Below are positions 63,115 through 64,000 of a DNA stretch of 64,000 bases, in pieces. The position numbers and the translations under genes were made by a program. The stretch is from Ulvibacterium sp965228935 (GTDB lineage: Bacteria > Bacteroidota > Bacteroidia > Flavobacteriales > Flavobacteriaceae). Positions within the stretch are counted from its first letter, which is position 1. Each line of letters opens with the position of its first letter. A model generated the notes under the pieces. It worked only from the letters and a program-made list of their open reading frames with translations. It did no database searches and had not been told where the DNA came from. The stretch is taken from the NCBI RefSeq assembly GCF_965228935.1, contig NZ_OZ245846.1, positions 3,596,001 to 3,660,000 of the forward strand, read 5' to 3'.

Positions 63115-63537
63115 ATGAAACAAGTAGGATCTGTTATTATTCCAACAATGCGTTATAAAAATGCCTTGGAAGCTATGGAATGGTTATGTAAAGCTTTCGG
63201 ATTTAAAAAACACTTCGTATTACCAGGAGAAAACGAAACCATTGTTCATGCTCAGTTGAGTTTTGGAAATGCGATGATTATGTTGGGATCTGTAAACGAT
63301 GATGAATACGGTAAAATGTTCGGTACCCCTGAGGATCTCAATGGATTGAATACCCAGGCACCTTACATTATAGTAGAAGAAATTGACCTGCACTATAAAA
63401 ATGCCGTAGCAGAGGGGGCAGAAATAGTTATGGATATCCGGGATGAGGACTATGGCGGGCGTGGTTATAGTTGTAGGGACAGGGAAGGTCATGTATGGAA
63501 TTTTGGCTCCTATGATCCCTGGGCAGGGGACAAATAG
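63115..63537 (+). CDS. VOC-superfamily (glyoxalase/PhnB-like) protein
   Basis: A 140-residue cytoplasmic VOC protein. IPTMRYKNALEAMEWLCKAFGF, then VHAQLSFGNAMIMLGS, and later GYSCRDREGHVWNFGSYDPW with the C-terminal glyoxalase signature. It resembles the PhnB-like group, whose roles range from resistance to dioxygenation; substrate unknown. It starts one base after the stop of the DUF6265 gene, so the three plus-strand genes form an operon. Confidence 0.85.
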   Translation: MKQVGSVIIPTMRYKNALEAMEWLCKAFGFKKHFVLPGENETIVHAQLSFGNAMIMLGSVNDDEYGKMFGTPEDLNGLNTQAPYIIVEEIDLHYKNAVAEGAEIVMDIRDEDYGGRGYSCRDREGHVWNFGSYDPWAGDK

Positions 63538-63826
63538 CTTAGCTAAGTGTAAAAACAACACCCGAAACGAACTTATGCTCCTGAAAATATGAAAGACCTA
63601 TTTGAAAATAGGCAATAGAGTGGGGTTCTGATGGTCAATTCTAAGCAGTTTTATAAAACCAACATTTTAAAAGATTAAGCTGAATTTCCGTAATGATTTC
63701 AAAAACTTGCTGTTTTTTAGGGCCTTTTGTACAGAGAAACAAATTGATAAATTATTTAATTAAACAAGTAACGTAGATGATTAACAATCATCCTCAGCTT
63801 GTTCAAAAGAGTCAATCCGAGGTGTT

Positions 63827-64000
63827 ATGAGAACGTTATTATTGACAATGCTATGCCTTTATTGTTCTTTTTCAAAGGCTCAGACATTAAACCGGGTCGA
63901 TGTTGACAACGGACTGATGCACTATTACTCTAAAGGGGAGGGAAAAACCATACTGTTCATTCATGGGGCACAAGAGGATTTCAGGGTATTTTTGCCCCAA
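63827..64000 (+). CDS. Exported alpha/beta-hydrolase (3' partial)
   Basis: Fifty-eight codons before the window ends. The signal peptide ends near S-K-A-Q (about residue 19). The mature start reads LMHYYSKGEGKTILFIHGAQ, the strand and oxyanion H-G loop of alpha/beta-hydrolase enzymes. The nucleophile and histidine lie beyond the edge. Activity cannot be judged. Confidence 0.75.
   Translation, partial: MRTLLLTMLCLYCSFSKAQTLNRVDVDNGLMHYYSKGEGKTILFIHGAQEDFRVFLPQ

Noticed and set aside
63597..63612. 7-bp inverted repeat after the last VOC gene as a terminator
   Set aside because: The loop is only two bases and no T-run follows.
1..64000. CRISPR array, rRNA operon, insertion sequence or integrase
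   Set aside because: I looked for regular repeats, rRNA-like runs and transposase or integrase motifs and saw none.

Overview
The window looks like chromosomal DNA of a marine-type Flavobacteriaceae (Bacteroidota). Three things support this. Many small proteins resemble flavobacterial families (CAL67264-type, DUF4834, YfhO). Ribosome-binding sites are mostly absent, while TAnnTTTG -7 boxes recur upstream of genes. Housekeeping genes are scattered among lipoproteins and outer-membrane proteins. By eye the GC content is in the low to mid forties, except for a visibly AT-richer stretch after about 60.8 kb. I do not assign a genus.

Layout. 1-8.1 kb: a truncated Gfo/Idh/MocA oxidoreductase, EttA, a GNAT/MBL-lipoprotein pair, a coiled-coil membrane protein, fumarase C, small membrane and secreted proteins, and an ArsC-like reductase. 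8.5-20 kb: two converging gene sets built from the same parts (transglutaminase-like, circularly permuted ATP-grasp, alpha-E), one of which also carries a DUF2126 amidoligase. Between them lies prfB, with a textbook +1 programmed frameshift. This pair of sets is the most interesting system here. 20-31.6 kb: a DUF5117-type metalloprotease, threonine aldolase, YegP-like and YbaB proteins, oligopeptidase B, then a cysteine-synthase-like enzyme followed by an AONS/SPT-like enzyme (candidate sulfonolipid or sphingolipid entry steps), a GNAT-like protein and an outer-membrane protein.

31.6-37.2 kb: DUF4834, YfhO, GT4 and a flippase in a tight operon, probably for surface polysaccharide. 37.3-41.8 kb: an exported Arg-rich repeat protein and UvrA. 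42-44 kb: two tandem ECF sigma factors, each followed by a conserved microprotein of 46-47 residues. 44-54.8 kb: an Nth lacking the Fe-S cysteines, Bcp, an atypical pyruvate-kinase-like protein, a conserved unknown protein, a PhnP-like hydrolase, then an operon of BatA, a dihydroorotase-like protein with missing metal ligands, two DUF4870 proteins and an esterase. 54.9-60.2 kb: a minus-strand operon of sterol desaturase, M43 protease, unknown protein and GT2, preceded by a TolB-like/TPR protein.

60.2-60.8 kb: a GIY-YIG gene lies between fragments of tRNA-Ser and the intact tRNA-Ser(UGA), and its stop codon is the tRNA anticodon. 60.8-64 kb: an AT-rich tail with an AraC regulator, a broken VOC gene, two VOC proteins, a DUF6265 protein and a truncated alpha/beta hydrolase. 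I saw no rRNA, CRISPR array, transposase or integrase.
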